From Holacanthus passer (taxonomy: Eukaryota; Chordata; Actinopteri; Pomacanthidae): 64,000 bases of DNA. The notes under the pieces were generated by a model. It was not told the DNA's origin, searched no databases, and was given only the letters and a program-made list of their open reading frames with translations. Each line of letters opens with the position of its first letter. Position 1 is the stretch's first letter. Of this stretch, positions 47,833 to 59,284 are shown one piece after another. The position numbers and the translations under genes are program-made. The stretch is from NCBI GenBank assembly GCA_025331565.1, contig JAFREQ010000039.1:930001-994000 (forward strand), given 5' to 3'.

Positions 47833-47903
47833 GTCACTGTCACGGGTTCGTTAGTAAACCTGGAAAATGATGGCTCAGTCGAACTTGGTTCGAGGATTTT
47901 CTT

Positions 47904-47909
47904 TTTATT
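47904..47909 (-). terminator. Polyadenylation signal of the solo LTR
   Basis: AATAAA on the minus strand (GGAGCTAATAAAAAG), about 70 bases before the LTR's 3' edge, as expected at the R/U5 boundary. Confidence 0.65.
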
Positions 47910-48138
47910 AGCTCCAAAAAAAATGCAAACAGTGGCAAAGTATTTACAGTGTGCCCAAAAGTAATTCTCCCAGGTAGTGAAGCAACGGCAACCAAACAAA
48001 AACAAACAAACAAACAAACAAACAAACAAAAAAAAAGTATTTACACAAGGTTTCTCAACTACGTAATTATCTTCTAACCAGGGCATGCATTCACCTCCAA
48101 TATCCACACTCTCTCCCCAACAGAGCCAGAATGCTCCC

Positions 48139-48146
48139 TTTATATA
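48139..48146 (-). promoter_or_regulatory. TATA box of the solo LTR
   Basis: TATATAAA on the minus strand, in GGGGCTATATAAAGGGAGC, about 550 bases from the LTR's 5' edge. Expected start of transcription some 25-30 bases further on. Confidence 0.7.
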
Positions 48147-48699
48147 GCCCCTCTAGTCCCTCCCCCGGACAGACCAACATTCGTTTTAGGCTGGGTAAAG
48201 GTAGATTCAAGGTTCTGGCTTAATCCTATCCTGGAAGTCACTACATTAAACTCCACTATTAATGTCACACAACCAGTAGTACGATGCCCAGCTATGGCTC
48301 TTAAATTCCCACTTCCCACATAAGTACACACATAAATTAACCCGACATCCCACCAAATGGTTCAGTCCAGGTCACCTGGTTGCCCAGGAGCGCGCCACTA
48401 CACACTATTTTAGCCGGGAGCCGGAAGCACCTCGGTTTGGCCCGTGAACCGCGGCGGACCGGCAGCAACATCCATCAGGTGAGCGTTTTTTGTCTGTGTG
48501 GGGAAACCGCGTGGGCGCCGAGTAAATGCGGCGGTCCCGCAGGGGGGGGGAATAATGCGAGCGCCCCGTGCGCTCTTGCCGCAGACTCTCTCGCTCTCTC
48601 GCTCGCGCCCGTGCGCTCTCGCTGCAAACTCTCTCCTGGGAGAGAGGCTCGCGGAGACAGAGAAGGACGAGGCAGTCTTTAGCACTCCGCCACAGTCAC

Positions 48700-49350
48700 C
48701 ATCTCAATGTCCATTCCCTGGATGTTCACTGGTGTTGGAGGGGAGTGAATACGCCTGTTTAAATCCACCACCAGTTCTTTGGTTTTCCCCACATTGATCT
48801 GGAGGCAGTTCTGCTGGCACCAGTCCACAAAGTCCTATGTCAGTTCTCTGTATTCCCTGTTGTCCCCATCTGTGATAAGGCCGACAATTGCAGAGTCATT
48901 AGAGAACTTCCACAGGTGACAGGTTGGTGTGTTGTATGAAAAGTCTGCAGTGTAGAGGGTGAAAAGGAACAGAGCCAGGACCATGCCCTGTGGGGCCACC
49001 CTACTGCAGACAACCATGTCCGACACATAGTCCTGTGTCCTCACATACAGTGGACGATTGGTGAGGTAGTCCAGGACCCAGGATGTGAGGTGCAGGTCCA
49101 CCCCTGTGTTCTCCAGCTTGTCCCCCAGGAGTGCTGGCTGGATGGTGTTGAACTCACTGGAGAAATCAAAGAACATGATTCTCACAGTGCTCCCAGGTTT
49201 ATCCAGGTGAGAGAGGGCTCTGTGTTGGAGAAAGATGACGGCGTCATCCACCCTGATGCCAGGTTGATAGGCGAACTGGGATGTTGTGAAGTTCAAGTTG
49301 GAGCAGGGGGGCTGTGTGCTGGTGGGGTTGTGGGTGGCGGGGTTGGTCTG
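48700..49350 (-). mobile_element. LINE (CR1/L2-type), reverse-transcriptase half, minus strand
   Basis: One minus-strand frame (49296-48835) reads FTTSQFAYQPGIRVDDAVIF, FFDFSSEFNT (first catalytic Asp), WVLDYLTNRPLYVR and APQGMVLALFLFTLYTADF. The catalytic box reads FSNDS, where the family has an FADD/FSDDS-type box: the first Asp is Asn. The frame continues as CLQINVGKTKELVVDL to the LTR insertion. It is the 5' part of the element at 46.9-47.8 kb and is 5' truncated, as most LINE copies are. A Tc1 relic begins right beside it. Confidence 0.87.
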
Positions 49351-49359
49351 ATGAGGTGA

Positions 49360-49915
49360 GCAGTGAGAATCCTGTTGCAGTACGAATACTTGTCCACAAA
49401 CCTGTAAACCAGAGGGCTGAACATATCTCCGAAGAATGGAGTGGTACTTCTCCTTGGTCAGGTTGCTGTCAATTTACTGCAGGTGTCCAACTCTAGATTT
49501 GGACACAACACATTCCCAGACCTGAATATTCCCATCACCATGTTTCACTGTCGGTTTGATGCACTGCAGTTTCAGTCTCTCTCTCTCCAGTCTCCTTACA
49601 TTCACCTGTCTGTTACTGCCATAAATCTCAAAGTTGGATCCACCATATAGAACTTTAGGACTTGGACAACTGGACTTTCTTCTTTCTTAACCCACCCAAA
49701 GCATTTGGCTTTGTTTCCCCTACTGAGAAGAGGTTTAGAAACTGCTGTGTCCTCTGAGACCACAACAAGACAGCCTTCCTTTGACTATACTTTTGTTGAT
49801 TGACTGGAAACCCTCCTTTGCTTAGAAAAAAAAATTTGACTTCTGACACTTTCACTTAGTTCTGATACATTGTTTTCCACTATAACAAGTGGTCTCAGAC
49901 TTCAACCCCACAGTA
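49360..49915 (-). mobile_element. Tc1/mariner-like transposon relic, minus strand (family T)
   Basis: Minus-strand text, in several frames: KVSEVKFFFLSKGG (49853-49812), LNLFSVGETKPNALGGLRKK, YGGSNFEIYGSNR and LQCIKPTVKHGDGNIQVWE. These are followed by KEKYHSILRRYVQPSGLQV and VFVLQQD. SNFEIYGSxR...PTVKHGGG.V.VWG is the hallmark of Tc1 transposases. An inverted-repeat end GGTCTCAGACTTCAACCCC lies at about 49890-49910. Only about 50 bp separate that end from the first codons, against some 340 bp in the sister copy at 61.9 kb, so there is an internal deletion. Confidence 0.8.
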
Positions 49916-49919
49916 TGTG

Positions 49920-51055
49920 TGTATATATACAGTATATGTACTATACTCTATATGTATAGCAGTATGCAAATATATCTATTTTTCTATTGTTGATATTTCC
50001 TACATTAGTGCACAAACTGTAAAAACATTACTTTTTAAAACTCTTTATTATTTTTTTTAATCATTACTGTACAACAGATCCTTATCAGAAAAAATGGAAA
50101 CATAGTTTGTATTAAGAGAGCACCAGCCAGATTCAGAAGTCACTGGTAACTGGTTATGGGAATTCAATAGCTCCTCCAAGAAAAAAGTCACAGGAAATTT
50201 TTAACAAGAAGGCAAAGTTAGAATGAATGATGACATTTTAAAAAATCTACTTGGTACATTTCAGTATCAGGTCTTTTTTGGAGGCTACAGCTCCCAGCTT
50301 GAATCAGGACACTGAATTTAGTATGTACACTTCCTTTCTGACATTTCTTTTCATTTCTGCCTAAAATAATGGGCTTGTGTTGTCACAGCAGGCCATCCTA
50401 GTGAGAGAGGAGCCCCAGGCAGCCTGTGGTCCCCTGGGGCCCCAATGATAGACAGCAGGTCCGTGAGGGAGAGTCGTGCAGGAAGTAGCGTGCGTGACAG
50501 ACAGGTGGACCATATTGAATAAGTCACAATACCATGTTAGTCATCGGTCTCTGGAGTGAATGAGTTAGAAGAGCTTTCTCCTGTGAAAAACACACGAGCA
50601 CATAATCTGCTCTTATTACAGCTGCAAGGACCTTCCACTGACTGTAGTCATTCTCCATCAGTTTAGCCCTTACCTTTACCAAAATATTTGAGATTTTTTA
50701 ATTAAAACCCAAGTCCTAAACATGGTAACATTAGACTCTAAACTCTATTCCTAAAACTACTTTTTGTTATTTTTAATTTTAGTTCCTTTTTCTAATTTTT
50801 AGACTGAGACCTGAACTGGGCCCATACCCATGCCAAAATGAAGCTGAACTACCATGAATAGCATATCTTGCTATCTTTTACATCTGTATGTACAGCAATG
50901 TACATACATCAAGAGGTTCTCTGTCTGTTCGCATGCAAGCAGATTCTGCCGCAATTTGTTTAAAGTCTAAAAGCAAGCGGACCAACCACAAGATGTTGTG
51001 ACAATAGATATTAAATTTTAAGCATGATTTGAAAAATAAATTGTTGAATATATCT
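49920..51055. other. Unassigned intronic sequence
   Basis: AT-rich with TATATA and ATGTAC simple text near 49.92-49.98 kb. No exon recognised. Confidence 0.4.
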
Positions 51056-51059
51056 TGAA

Positions 51060-51353
51060 TACATCTTGTGCATACATCAGTGTGCAATATTTAGTATTTC
51101 ATATTTCACTTCATTCTATTCAAGGCGCAATATTTTGTATTTTAGTATTTAATATTTCACATCTCATATTTAATCCAACAATGCAAGCATCGTGCGAATT
51201 TCCAATATAAATTTGTTAATATCGTCTTTTTAGCCTTTTTAAACTGCTCTTTGTACTATTTAACTGCTCTATCGCCTTTGCTGCTGTAATTTGTGAATTT
51301 CCCCACTGTGGGAGGAATAAAGGTTCATCTTATCTTATCTTATTTTATCTTCT
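51060..51353 (+). mobile_element. LINE 3' tail (5'-truncated)
   Basis: Ends TTGCTGCTGTAATTTGTGA, AATTTCCCCACTGTGGGAGG, AATAAAGGTTC and TCTTATCTTATCTTATTTTA (51331-51350). Same tail design as at 13.4 and 46.9 kb; no coding region attached. Confidence 0.7.
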
Positions 51354-51355
51354 GC

Positions 51356-52547
51356 TCCTAAATTGTCAAGAAAGTGATGAGTAAGTGCCATATATATTTA
51401 TGCAAATAACTTGTGTCCTGTGAAAACTTGGTGACCACACTTCCCAGCAACCATTTGATTTCCCCCACCTGGATCAATGTAGCACTGATGGTATCCCCAC
51501 CTGTCCAGTGAACAATTTATTGAATGAACCAAACCTAAGGTGTGAAAATGCTTTGGGTAGCTAAGATGTCAGCACTTTGTTTCCACACACACACACAGAA
51601 AAAGAGAGAGACACCCATCATCAACATGTCTACTTAGCTTAACCAAGTTTTCCCAGGTTCCAGCTCAAAACAGGCTCTCAATGCATTTAATTAACACCAC
51701 CACCCATGCTGTTACTGTGCTTCCATCTGCACAGCTTCTCCAGGGCATGAAGGGATGGAGGGGGAACGTGTGTATTTTTTTTTAAATGAGAAACTTTCTT
51801 ATGCTTTTCTGGAACAAGCAGTTTACATTAATCAACTCACTGTGACCTCCCTTTCTTTCCATCAGTGCTCTGCATTAAATAAAGGAATGGGACTTGAGGC
51901 TGACTGGCATCAATGTGATGATCCAAGCCCACAGCAGCAGTTATACATCTCTGCCATGCACTGTGATGCCAGCTGTACAGGGAGGGCTCCAAACATGGCA
52001 GATAACTGCAAACCACAGAGCGCTGTATGGCAGTGTAGGGGGTTCTACAAAACCACAAACTGATCTCAGAACCAGACAGCATGAAATCTGCAATGGACTG
52101 CATCACTCTAAATGTCCCTGTCCGGCAATGCTGCAATCAAAGTTTAATGTCTGGACATGTAGTGGTTTGTATTTCAGCAATCATGACAAGGAAGCTCTGC
52201 AAAGTAACATCCAAGACCAACTGAAAGCATGAAATACTAGAAATATCCACTCTTGCTCATGGTGTGAACAAACAGAAAATAAGGCACAATAGACAATTCT
52301 CTACAATCATGAAATGCCTGTTATCTTGCTGAACAAAAGTGTGGCACTTGCTTCAATGCCTAAAATAACACTACTGTATGATGCACAACGACTAGCAGAA
52401 GGACAGGCATACCTAAAACAAAGTATTGTATTTTCTGTTTTGGTCAACTATTGTTCCATATATTACCAACTGTGGTAAGATATGGAGAAATTAAAGGGAA
52501 ACTAATACAAAGTCAGATTCCATACTACAAAAGAGAGTCATTTGAAT
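51356..52547. other. Unassigned intronic sequence
   Basis: Three overlapping open frames of about 100 codons at 51.75-52.23 kb lie on both strands with no splice sites or domains that I can support. Confidence 0.4.
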
Positions 52548-52556
52548 TATTACAAA

Positions 52557-52928
52557 TACATCCGTACATCTGTACGATGTACGCCGCTTAATCCTCTGCA
52601 GGGTCACGGGGGGGCTGGAGCCTATCCCAGCCGACTTAGGGCGAAGGCAGGGGACACCCTGGACAGGTCGCCAGTCCATCGCAGGGCCACACACAAACAA
52701 ACACACACACTCACATTCACACCTACGGACAATTTAGAATATTCAATTAACCTCAGCATGTTTTTGGACTGTGGGAGGAAGCTGGAGTACCCGGTGAAAA
52801 CCCACGCTGCACAGGGAGAACATGCAAACTCTGCACAGAAAGATCCCAAGCGTCCGAACCGGGACGCAAACCAGGGATCTTCTAGCTGTGAGGTGCCAGT
52901 GCTAACCACTGCACCACCGTGCAGCCTC
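52557..52928 (-). mobile_element. tRNA-derived SINE with 9-bp target duplications
   Basis: Minus strand: tRNA-like head with box A TGGTGCAGTGGTTAGCACT (52916-52898) and box B GGTTTGCGTCC (52872-52862; consensus GGTTCGANTCC). The body has GTTTGCATGTTCTCCCTGTG, TTCCTCCCACAGTCCAAAA and CCAGTCCATCGC-type blocks (seen in reverse as GTCGCCAGTCCATCGCAGGG). The tail runs into GGATTAAGCGGCG and GTACATCGTACAGATGTACG. TATTACAAA occurs at 52548-52556 and 52929-52937, fitting a target-site duplication. Two related bodies lie at 26.4 and 2.0 kb. Confidence 0.88.
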
Positions 52929-53019
52929 TATTACAAAACTAAATTAATAATTATAATTTTAGTTATAATTAACACAGCTTACCATCAATATCTAATCAGT
53001 GACTCAATGCTTTTAGGCA

Positions 53020-53740
53020 TATAGACATGGTCAGGACGACCTGCTGAAGTTCAAACTGAGCATCAGAATGGAGAAGAAAGGTCATTTAAGTAACTTTGAG
53101 CATGGTGTGGTTGCTGATACCAGACGGGCTTGTCTGAGTATTTCAGAAACTGCTGATCTACCGGGAGTTTCACGCACAACCATCTATAGTGTTTACAGAG
53201 AATGGTCTGAAAAAGAGAACATATCCAGTGAGTGGCAGTTCTCTGTGCGGAAATGCCTTATTGATGCCAGAGGTCGGAGGAAAATGGCCAGACAGATAGA
53301 AAGCCAACAGTAACTCAAATAACCCTCGTTACAACCAAGGCATGCAGAAGACCATCTCTGAACGCACAACACACATTCAGATGGTAGGAGCAGAATTTGG
53401 CATAAACAACATGAAAGCATGGATCCATCCAGCCTAATATCAACAGTTCAGGCTGCTAGTGGTGGTGTAATGGTTTTCGATTTTCATGTCACACTTTGGG
53501 CCCTTTAGTACCGACTGAGCATCGTTTAAATGCCACCACTGACCTGAGTATTGTTGCTGACCATGTCCAGTGTACCATTCTTCTGATGGCTACTTCCAGC
53601 AGGATAACACTCCATGTCACAAAGCTCAAATCATCTCAAGCTGGTTTCTTGAACATGACACATGACATTCACTGTACTCCAATGGCCTCCATAGTCACCA
53701 GACCAGAATCTGGTGACTATGGAGGTGACTTTTAAAAAAC
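53020..53740 (+). mobile_element. Tc1/mariner-like transposon relic (family E), ending in a hairpin
   Basis: The frame at 53068 reads MEKKGHLSNFEHGVVADTRR, then LSISETADLPGVSRTTIYSV and YREWSEKENISSEWQF, the helix-turn-helix DNA-binding half of a fish Tc1 transposase. About 95 residues expected next, including a catalytic Asp motif (SDESR), are missing. The text resumes in another frame as IWHKQHESMDPS (about 53397), then LVPTEHRLNATTDLSIVADH. It ends at CCTCCATAGTCACCAGA, where an exact inverted copy of that 17-mer follows. The conserved third acidic motif is therefore absent. Confidence 0.85.
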
Positions 53741-54880
53741 ATTAAAATAAGATCATAATGAGGAGGAAAAGAAGGTGAACCTATCTGAATCTAAAGAATC
53801 TAGAATCTGAAAATGGCTTTTGAGTATTTCCCAAATATGTTTTGTCTTTGTCTTGTACAAGTGGAAATGGTGGTGCAAATCTTTTATCATTATGACTGGA
53901 CAGTAAAAATCTACAGCAAATTCCATGACCAGTAGTTAAGGCCATGTTGACCTTTTTTAACAATAATTTCTAATTTAAAAAAACAAAACCTATACTTATA
54001 CAGTAACTCCTAAACTCATATTGTTGGCTCTCCAGAAACAATGATGATGCTAATATGGAAGATCCCAGTAAAGGGCTGTATTTACATGTGTGCTGCATGC
54101 AGGGAATTTTTTCTAATGACTGCCTTAATGACTGGACCTCATTTGGGCTGCTCATGCCATATTAACACAATGACACACCCCAGGAAATGGAATTCATTTA
54201 GTGCAGCAGCATGGTGGAGCTGGCCCAACCAAATGGGACACTGACCAGCAGTTCAGGTGAGTGGAATTAATTAGAGGAAGCAGGCATTCTGGAAATTGAG
54301 TCCTGGGCCTTCAGACAGCCAATTCAAAAGGGTTAAAATAGAGAAATATGCCAGAGGCATTTAGCCAAAGAGAAAACAAGTAGGTCTGCAAAAGGTAAAC
54401 GGCACATGTGAAAGGAAATACTTATATTGTGTCATATCTGGCCTGCTTGCTAGGTTATGTTTTCTTTTTTTCATGTCATTTATTCATTCTTTCCTGTTTA
54501 ATATAGTTCAATGTTTAATGTAGTTTTGATTACTGACCCCCAAAAATGACTGAATTTGTAGAAAAATTGCAAAACAATGTGTAACCTTGTGCTCATAAAT
54601 TGCCTAAAAAGTGGTCATTTACTAGTAACTAGAAGAGTGCAAATCTCTGCCAGGCATGCACATCTGCACAGGAACAATTCCAAAACACCAGTGATGTAAA
54701 TGCACCAGCTACACACAGGCTACAAAAAGCCACTGAATAAAAATATTAATCTGCATTTTCCAGCCTAGAGACAAACACATTCGTTCCTTTGCTGCTTGAC
54801 CTTTTGAATTAGAGTACCTCCATGTTTGGACATGTTTTATCCAAAGCAATGTACATTCACATGCAGATGGAACAGCCATC
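53741..54880. other. Unassigned intronic sequence
   Basis: No supported feature. Confidence 0.4.
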
Positions 54881-54882
54881 GG

Positions 54883-54965
54883 GAGCAATTTGGGGTTCAG
54901 TATCTTGCCCAAGGACACTTCGACACATAGACTGCAGGGGCCAGGGATCGAACCACCACCAGTCG
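54883..54965 (-). mobile_element. SINE body fragment (family of the 9.6-kb copy)
   Basis: AATTTGGGGTTCAGTATCTT, GCCCAAGGACACTTCGACA and GGGATCGAACCACCACC match the minus-strand SINE at 9.6-9.79 kb; the box A part of the head is lost. Confidence 0.7.
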
Positions 54966-57900
54966 TTGGTTGTTCAGGTCAGAGGAAGCTGGTTGCTCCT
55001 TGGTTAACAGTTAGCGGCTCTGTGCTAACTGGCTGTGTTGCTTCTTTGGTGAAATCCGCAAGCAGGCTTGTGTTGCAGATGCTGGTGGGAGAACCTTGCT
55101 TGTAGGTTCTTTCCTTGTTTCTTTCAAAGTTAGGTGCGACTGCCGTGAGCAGAAGAGAAGAGGTCCTGCCTCCTCGGCAGACTCGAAGAGAGGAGCATGA
55201 GTTGAAGAGAGGGCTTGGAGATGGTTCCTGGTGTTAACAAGAAGACTGTGAGGGCTGGGCTCCTTTGCCCCCACCATGTCCCTTTGTTCTCAGCATGAGA
55301 CATGAGACGGTCCCTGAACTGGAATATCTTATCTTTTAAGTCAAAAAATGAACAAATTCATCTGTGCACTTCCAGTGGTCCCAACATAATCTTGGCCTAA
55401 TATTGGGACAAAATAATATTTGGCACAAAGACTGGAAACAGCTAGCCTGGCTCTGTCCTATAGTGACACAATCTGCCGACCAGCAGACTAATTAACACGC
55501 TATATCACATGTGTTTGATCTGTTCAAAAACTAAAGCATGAAACAGTGATTTGCCATGTCTTGGCTAGAGTCTCTGCTGGTTGCCTGGCAACTGCTCAGA
55601 GGCTTTGCCAAAGCTCTAAACTTTGCCACTGGCAGTTTTTACACCCTAAAGACTCTCCTGATCAATTCTTCCTTTTTACTTCTGTCTAAAATCAGCCCAT
55701 CTTGTACATGTCATTTTGTTTTCTGAATGAACCTGAATCATTGTAGCCTGCCACCATCCGTCTCTAACGTTCTCAAATGAATCAGATTCACCAACTTTTT
55801 TTCATAACAGTCGTTGTGACTTGTCTGTGCAGAAAACGCTCAGGTGCAACTAATAACATTGACAATGGCTCTATTCCAGCAATTATTACAATGCAATGCA
55901 GCAATTAATTATTTGTGACAAAAGTGTTTAATAAGTTAAGGCATAAGCTGTGAATTGATTCATCTGGTCATCTGAGCAAGCCACAAAGAGACATAGGATT
56001 AGCTGTCTGAAGTTATTGCTCGGTAAGTTTTGTTACTGCACCTTTGTTGCACCACCATAGCTACAGCGACAGCTTGATTTGGTTGCATCCTTGGCTGCAC
56101 TAAACTGTGTTGCAGGGAGGTCGCTGTGTGTTCCCATCTGTCTCATGTTGTCACAGCAGCACAGCAGTTGGAGATGGTAACACGGTGAGGAAGCAGTCCT
56201 CAGTGCTGCAGGGCCAGATAGGTGTTTCTAAAAAGACCCATGAGCTGACCTGACACAGAGACACTCACACCTCTTGGCACATGTCAAATTCCCACCGACT
56301 CCCACACTCACATTGCAGTCCATTGCACACATATCTGTGTGTTCACTCCCGAGTGTCAGCTTCTTCACTACAGCAAGGAAGTGTCACTGAGCAGTCCCTT
56401 CTCGCTCAAACATGAAATGAGCCTCTGTAGTGTTCAGATGCTAATGAAAATATTTGCTATCTACACGTACATGTTGGCTGCAATCTTCTACAGCAAAGAA
56501 TGAGCTCTTAAAAAGAAATCTAAACAGGCAAATAGTTTTTGAGAGCACTTCACCGACAGCAGCTCATTTTCCATCAAGACCAACAGAAGTAAGGCAGAGT
56601 TTCTTATTCTTCTGAGGGAACTATTATACCTTGAACACTGGATTGTTTGGAAAAAAAAGTGATTTTGAACTTAACCTTCACACTTAACTATATGCTAATG
56701 TTTAAATACAATATGTGTTGTGGAACAGACAGAACAGCTGAGATATGGAGTTTAACACAGAAAGAGAAAGAGGTTAAAAAGGAAGTGGAATAAAAAAGCT
56801 GGCCAAGAGGAAAGCCAATTACCCAAATCACTGTCATCAAATTAGTAGCTAATTTTGAGCTGATTACATTTTATCATATGGAAAGCAAACATGATGCACA
56901 TGTAATGCAAAACACATGCACATGCCACACAGCACTATTCATTTAACAGAGGCATTTCTATCTATATCGTATCTCTGTCTCTTGTGTCTCTCCTTTTATC
57001 ACACACCCACTCCCTCTTTAGTTTGAGTGTGTGTGTGCATGTGTGAATGGACTGTGCACACTGTTATTGGGAATATTTGTAGGTACATTAGCTGTGATAA
57101 TAAAGATAATGTGCATGCTTAATTTAGATTTCTCTTTCAATAGGATAAAAGTCACAATCTGTTTTTTTCTTTTTCTTTCTTTCTTTCTGAGTTAAAGTAT
57201 GATTTGAATCATGAAAGTTCATTCTTTCCCAAAAAAAAAAATTAATTCAGGGGCCACTACTACTGACTGAAGTAACCATACATTTTACAAATTAATAATT
57301 ATTAATATAGATCTATTAATTTATGTGGTGATCACATTAAAATAAGCATCTATCTATCTAATAAGCATTTATCTTTTGTGTTTTATTCTACTACTTTGAA
57401 GACCTGAAGGTACATCTGACAGACAGTTTTTTTCTGCTTATTTTGACAGCAGCATGAAACACTGATCTATTTTTCTTAATTTGCTTGTTCCAAATAAAAC
57501 ATCCCTGACAAACCATGATAAGGACATTAATCCTTGTGGCAGGTAAATTCAGATAAGGCAATGATATGTGAAAAGTATCATCATGGGGGCTAGGTTTGTA
57601 CTATACACTGTACAATTTGATACAAAAATGTGGTACTTGAAACTGAAGCTTATGGAAGCATATGGCATTCATTTAATTGAACTGAAATTAGCCTTCAATT
57701 TGAGTGAGAATGAAATAAAAATTTTTATGTTTTAAATGTTTAATGCTTCAATATAATTTGAAAGAAAAATCAAAATGCAAACTGAATTCATAAATAATTT
57801 TTAAATGCACTGCCTTAATGATAATAAAACTGTGAAATTGGTGGACTTCTGCATTTCATTGGAATTTGTTTCCAGTGAAAATAATTATGATATAGTAGAA

Positions 57901-58955
57901 TTTACCCAGACATTTTTGTGAAAGTCCCATGAAATTTATTATGGATAAGGCCATTTCCAATTTCATTAGTGATGAAAACATAGTCAAAGGCAAAAGCTGA
58001 GGTTGAAATTTCTTTTTCAAGGTTGATTAGTATCTGCCAATTTTAAAATTAAATGACACATTCAGTGTTATTAATATTATGGCAGTGTTAAAATATGTGT
58101 AGAACACAGAGAACACTGAAAAGTATTTTGTTAATGGATTTGTGATTTTTAATTTCATTTTGATCATTTGATGATTTTTGAATAAGACATAAAAACAACA
58201 ACAACATTAAATTAGTATATGCATATTGGTTTGATTTCACTGGGTTTAATTTTAATATTGGCAGCCAGAGATTTCTGCAGACGGTGAAGATATGTGACTT
58301 TGGTAAACCAAAACTTTTTGTTGGTCAGAGGAGAGAGAAAGATCTTTGCAAAGATCTTTAACATATAACAAAGTCTGTCCTGTAGGCCACTTATTATCTG
58401 AGAAATCTACAAACACTACAATCTAATGGAAATAATATTTAGATCATTAATTAAGCTGATTCAACTGATTCTATGCATGCCAGTTTAAATTGGTGCTATG
58501 TTTAGTGTAATTGCCTTGATCCTCGATATTCAGTTATTTCCTTTGCTTGTATCATCTTGATGTTTGATATTCTATTTTGAAAAAGTATGGAGAACAGTCA
58601 CCACTTCCATTATCTCACCCTACACACCAGACTGCATTACTTCGAGCCATAGACATCTGAAGTGATAAAAAGATTATAAAAGATAGAGCAATCGAGCTAA
58701 AGGGCTGAATTTCCTCATCACCTCAATGGTATAGCTTTCTTCATCTATTCTGACAGTAAAGAGCCTGCATAAGGAACTAAGTTTTCAGAGACAGGGAGAC
58801 AGATAGAAGAAGAAAAAAACAGGGAAGAGCTGAAGCCAAACAGATTAATTCTCAAGTCATTTAATTATGTTCTGGATATTTTGCCCTGATGTCTGACAGA
58901 GGCACTCTCTCTGATTAAAAAATACACTCTTGCTACAGCAAGCAATAATATTTTA
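54966..58955. other. Unassigned intronic sequence
   Basis: A 4-kb stretch, AT-rich beyond about 56.6 kb, with a short TTTC repeat near 57.16-57.19 kb and an A run at 57.23 kb. No open frames of note from 55.3 to 58.9 kb and no exon recognised. Confidence 0.45.
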
Positions 58956-58959
58956 GACA

Positions 58960-59280
58960 ATACTATTCTTCCAACTCTCTGTCAACAGTTTGTCCCTTTC
59001 CTGTTTCTACATGACACAACACAGCTCCATGGTACCCATTTTGCTGTGGAAGAACTTGACTGGACTGCCCTGAACTCAAGCCCATCCAACACATCTGAGA
59101 TGAACTGGAACGCTGACTGAGAGCCAGGCCCTATCATCCGACATTAGTGTTGGACCTAAATAATAGTTTCATGAGAGGAAATCCCTGCAGCCAAGTTCCA
59201 ACATCTGGTAGAAAGCCTGTAACCAAAAGAGTGGAGGCTGTTCTAGTGTCACATTAGCAGCCAGGTGTTGGAATCACATG
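58960..59280 (+). mobile_element. Tc1-like transposase, C-terminal fragment (family S)
   Basis: DNA phrases GTGGAAGAACTTGACTGGAC, CCCATCCAACACATCTGAGA, TGAACTGGAACGCTGACTGA, GAGCCAGGCCCTATCATCC and GAGTGGAGGCTGTT occur in order. They correspond to the Tc1 ending VEELDW...NPIQH.WDELERRLRARPYRP...RVEAV. Premature stops are present and no inverted-repeat end was recognised. Confidence 0.82.
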
Positions 59281-59284
59281 TCCA

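Larger units (their letters stand above)
47838..48694 (-). mobile_element. Solo LTR of an LTR retrotransposon or endogenous retrovirus
   Basis: 857 bp, starting TGTGGCGGAG and ending CGTGACA on the minus strand (TG...CA), flanked by identical 5-bp GTCAC (47833-47837 and 48695-48699). It carries a TATA box and an AATAAA signal in the order expected for U3-R-U5. A GC-rich, CGCGAG/GAGCGC-bearing part lies at 48.40-48.69 kb and an (AAAC)n tract at 47.99-48.03 kb. No internal region or second LTR is present, so it is a solo LTR left by recombination. A 5-bp duplication suits Ty3/Gypsy, BEL or some retroviruses; the family cannot be chosen. The open frames across it are not genes. Confidence 0.87.

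Noticed and set aside
47439..48107. 222-codon minus-strand frame read as one protein
   Set aside because: It is a chance junction of solo-LTR sequence (first about 90 codons, including the AAAC-repeat part) with the LINE C-terminus.
48380..48797. Three overlapping arginine-rich frames
   Set aside because: They lie mostly in the GC-rich part of the solo LTR, occur on both strands and have no domain.
52862..52926. tRNA gene
   Set aside because: Same reason: head of a SINE bounded by target duplications.
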